A DNA stretch of 6,516 nucleotides from Melaminivora alkalimesophila (GTDB lineage Bacteria > Pseudomonadota > Gammaproteobacteria > Burkholderiales > Burkholderiaceae_C), in the NCBI RefSeq assembly GCF_000282995.1, contig NZ_ALEE01000344.1, positions 1 to 6,516 of the forward strand. The letters are read 5' to 3'. Positions 5,392 through 6,516 of the stretch are shown here, in pieces. The position numbers and the translations under genes are program-made. Position 1 is the stretch's first letter, and every line of letters begins with the position of its first letter. Below the pieces are notes generated by a model. It did no database searches and was not told the DNA's origin. It was given only the letters and a program-made list of their open reading frames with translations.

Positions 5392-6516
5392 ATGGTCATG
5401 GTCACCGATCCAGGGGCACGGTTTTTCTCCTGGTGCAGACAGCGAGCAGGGAGCGCCGCCGCACTGGCTCTGGCGGTTCTCCTGGCGGCATGCGCGGGCC
5501 CTCGTGCGATCCCCGAGGCGGGAGGGGACGGGGCCTTCCGCCTCACGATCCTGCACCTCAACGACCACCACTCCAACCTGCAGCCGCGCGCCGGCACGGT
5601 GCAGCTCGACGACGGCAGCGGGCAACGCGTGCCTGTGGCCATGGAAGTGGGCGGCTACGCGCGCGTGGTGTCGGCGCTGGAGGAGCTTTCCGCTGCGGCC
5701 GGTCCGAACGTGCTTCGGCTGCACGCTGGCGACGCCCTCACGGGCACCCTGTACTTCAACCGCGCCGGCGAACCGGGCGAGGCCGATGCGGCGCTCATGG
5801 ATGTGGCGTGCTTCGATGCCTTCACCCTGGGCAACCATGAATTCGACAAGGGTGACTCGGCGCTCCGGGGTTTCGTCGAACGACTCGGCCGTGGGCGCTG
5901 CCCAACGCCGGTGCTCAGCGCCAATGTGCGCTTTGGCGCCCAGTCCGCCCTGCATCCCAGCCGTGCCCCAGACATGGTACGACCCTCGGTGGTGCTGCGG
6001 CGGGGCGGGCAGGACATCGGCATTGTCGGGGTCACCGTGGCGTACAAGACCAAGGTGTCGTCCTCGCCCGATGCGGACACGCAGTTCGACGATGAGGCGG
6101 CCGCCGTGCAGCGCGAGATCGACCGCCTGCAGGCGCGGGGCATCGACAAGATCATTGTCCTCAGCCACATTGGCCACGATGCCGATCTGCGCCTCGCGCG
6201 GGGCTTGCGCGGGGTGGACGTGATCGTCGGGGGCGACTCGCACACCCTCCTGGGCCCAGCGGCCATGGTGCAGGCAGGCATCGGTACGCCGACTGCCGAC
6301 TACCCGGTGCGTATGCGGGGTGTCGAGGGGCAGCAGGTCTGCGTGGTGCAGGCGGCCGAATTCTCCCAAGTGCTGGGAGAGCTGCAGCTGAGTTTCGATG
6401 CGCGCGGCGAACTGTTGTCGTGCGAGGGCACGGCGCACATTCTGGTTGGGCAGTCCATGGAGGTGGACGGGCGGACCCCGGCGCCTGGGTTGTTCGAGCG
6501 GCTGGAGGCGAGCCGC
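5392..6516 (+). CDS. 5'-nucleotidase / NadN-like metallophosphatase lipoprotein, 3' end outside window
   Basis: Exported two-metal phosphoesterase of the UshA/NadN/CD73 family, which removes phosphate from nucleotides and, in NadN, also splits NAD. The frame is open for 375 codons to the window edge with no stop. The N-terminus has basic residues (Arg10, Arg16, Arg18), a hydrophobic stretch at 21-33 and a lipobox LAAC with Cys34. Ala35 after the cysteine would favour the outer membrane by the E. coli sorting rule. Metallophosphatase motifs in order: LHLNDHH at 54-60 (Asp58, His60), HAGDALTGTLYF at 111-122 (Asp114), LGNHEFD at 146-152 (Asn148, catalytic pair His149/Asp152), LSHIGHD at 257-263 (His259) and GGDSHT at 280-285. 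ALTGTLYF and the GDSH form resemble Haemophilus NadN more than UshA, from memory of that protein. The missing part should hold the C-terminal substrate-binding domain. Codon use is looser than in the operon (13 of 31 arginines CGC). NAD or nucleotide salvage, or phosphate scavenging, is inferred. Confidence 0.88.
   Translation, partial: MVMVTDPGARFFSWCRQRAGSAAALALAVLLAACAGPRAIPEAGGDGAFRLTILHLNDHHSNLQPRAGTVQLDDGSGQRVPVAMEVGGYARVVSALEELSAAAGPNVLRLHAGDALTGTLYFNRAGEPGEADAALMDVACFDAFTLGNHEFDKGDSALRGFVERLGRGRCPTPVLSANVRFGAQSALHPSRAPDMVRPSVVLRRGGQDIGIVGVTVAYKTKVSSSPDADTQFDDEAAAVQREIDRLQARGIDKIIVLSHIGHDADLRLARGLRGVDVIVGGDSHTLLGPAAMVQAGIGTPTADYPVRMRGVEGQQVCVVQAAEFSQVLGELQLSFDARGELLSCEGTAHILVGQSMEVDGRTPAPGLFERLEASR

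Noticed and set aside
4071..5642. 523-codon minus-strand open frame opposite the ATPase genes
   Set aside because: It crosses three + strand genes with clear family motifs, has low-complexity composition and no domain I recognise; it is an antisense shadow.
5386..6438. 350-codon minus-strand open frame opposite the nucleotidase
   Set aside because: The + strand frame carries the ordered metallophosphatase motifs and a lipoprotein signal; the minus frame has none.
1..6516. tRNA or rRNA genes, CRISPR arrays, insertion sequences, prophage or toxin-antitoxin genes
   Set aside because: Nothing in the window resembles these; nearly all bases from 124 onward are taken by the six genes described.

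Overview
The window is GC-rich DNA with tightly packed genes, all on the + strand. Codon choice is strongly biased to G/C at third positions. Together with the protein families this suggests a proteobacterium, most likely a betaproteobacterium of the order Burkholderiales. That placement is an inference from composition and gene content; no rRNA or other phylogenetic marker is present.

Layout: bases 1-123 hold no supportable gene, but contain GC-rich inverted repeats just ahead of the first gene. Bases 124-5330 form one apparent operon for a dipeptide/oligopeptide-type (PepT/Dpp/Opp family) ABC importer. Its order is DppB-like permease (124-1107), M20-family amidohydrolase (1109-2362), DppC-like permease (2398-3309), DppD-like ATPase (3328-4305) and DppF-like ATPase (4302-5330). 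The junctions are 1 nt, 35 nt, 18 nt and a 4-nt ATGA overlap, so co-transcription and translational coupling are likely. From 5392 to the window end runs the 5' part of a 5'-nucleotidase/NadN-type metallophosphatase. It has a lipoprotein signal peptide and is cut off by the window edge after 375 codons.

How the genes work together (inference): the two permeases and two ATPases make a complete heteromeric membrane core, but no periplasmic substrate-binding protein lies in the window; it may be just upstream. The amidohydrolase sits between the two permease genes. It has the metal-binding motifs of the hippurate hydrolase/aminoacylase group, so the simplest reading is that the transporter imports an N-acylated amino acid or small peptide conjugate, which the hydrolase cleaves in the cytoplasm. 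The downstream nucleotidase is an exported enzyme with visibly looser codon use. It is probably a separate functional unit, although only 61 bases separate it from the operon.

I do not see a clearly undescribed system. The points most worth following are the enzyme lodged between the permease genes, competing hairpins in the leader, cysteine clusters in both ATPases, and the lipoprotein form and codon-usage break of the nucleotidase.
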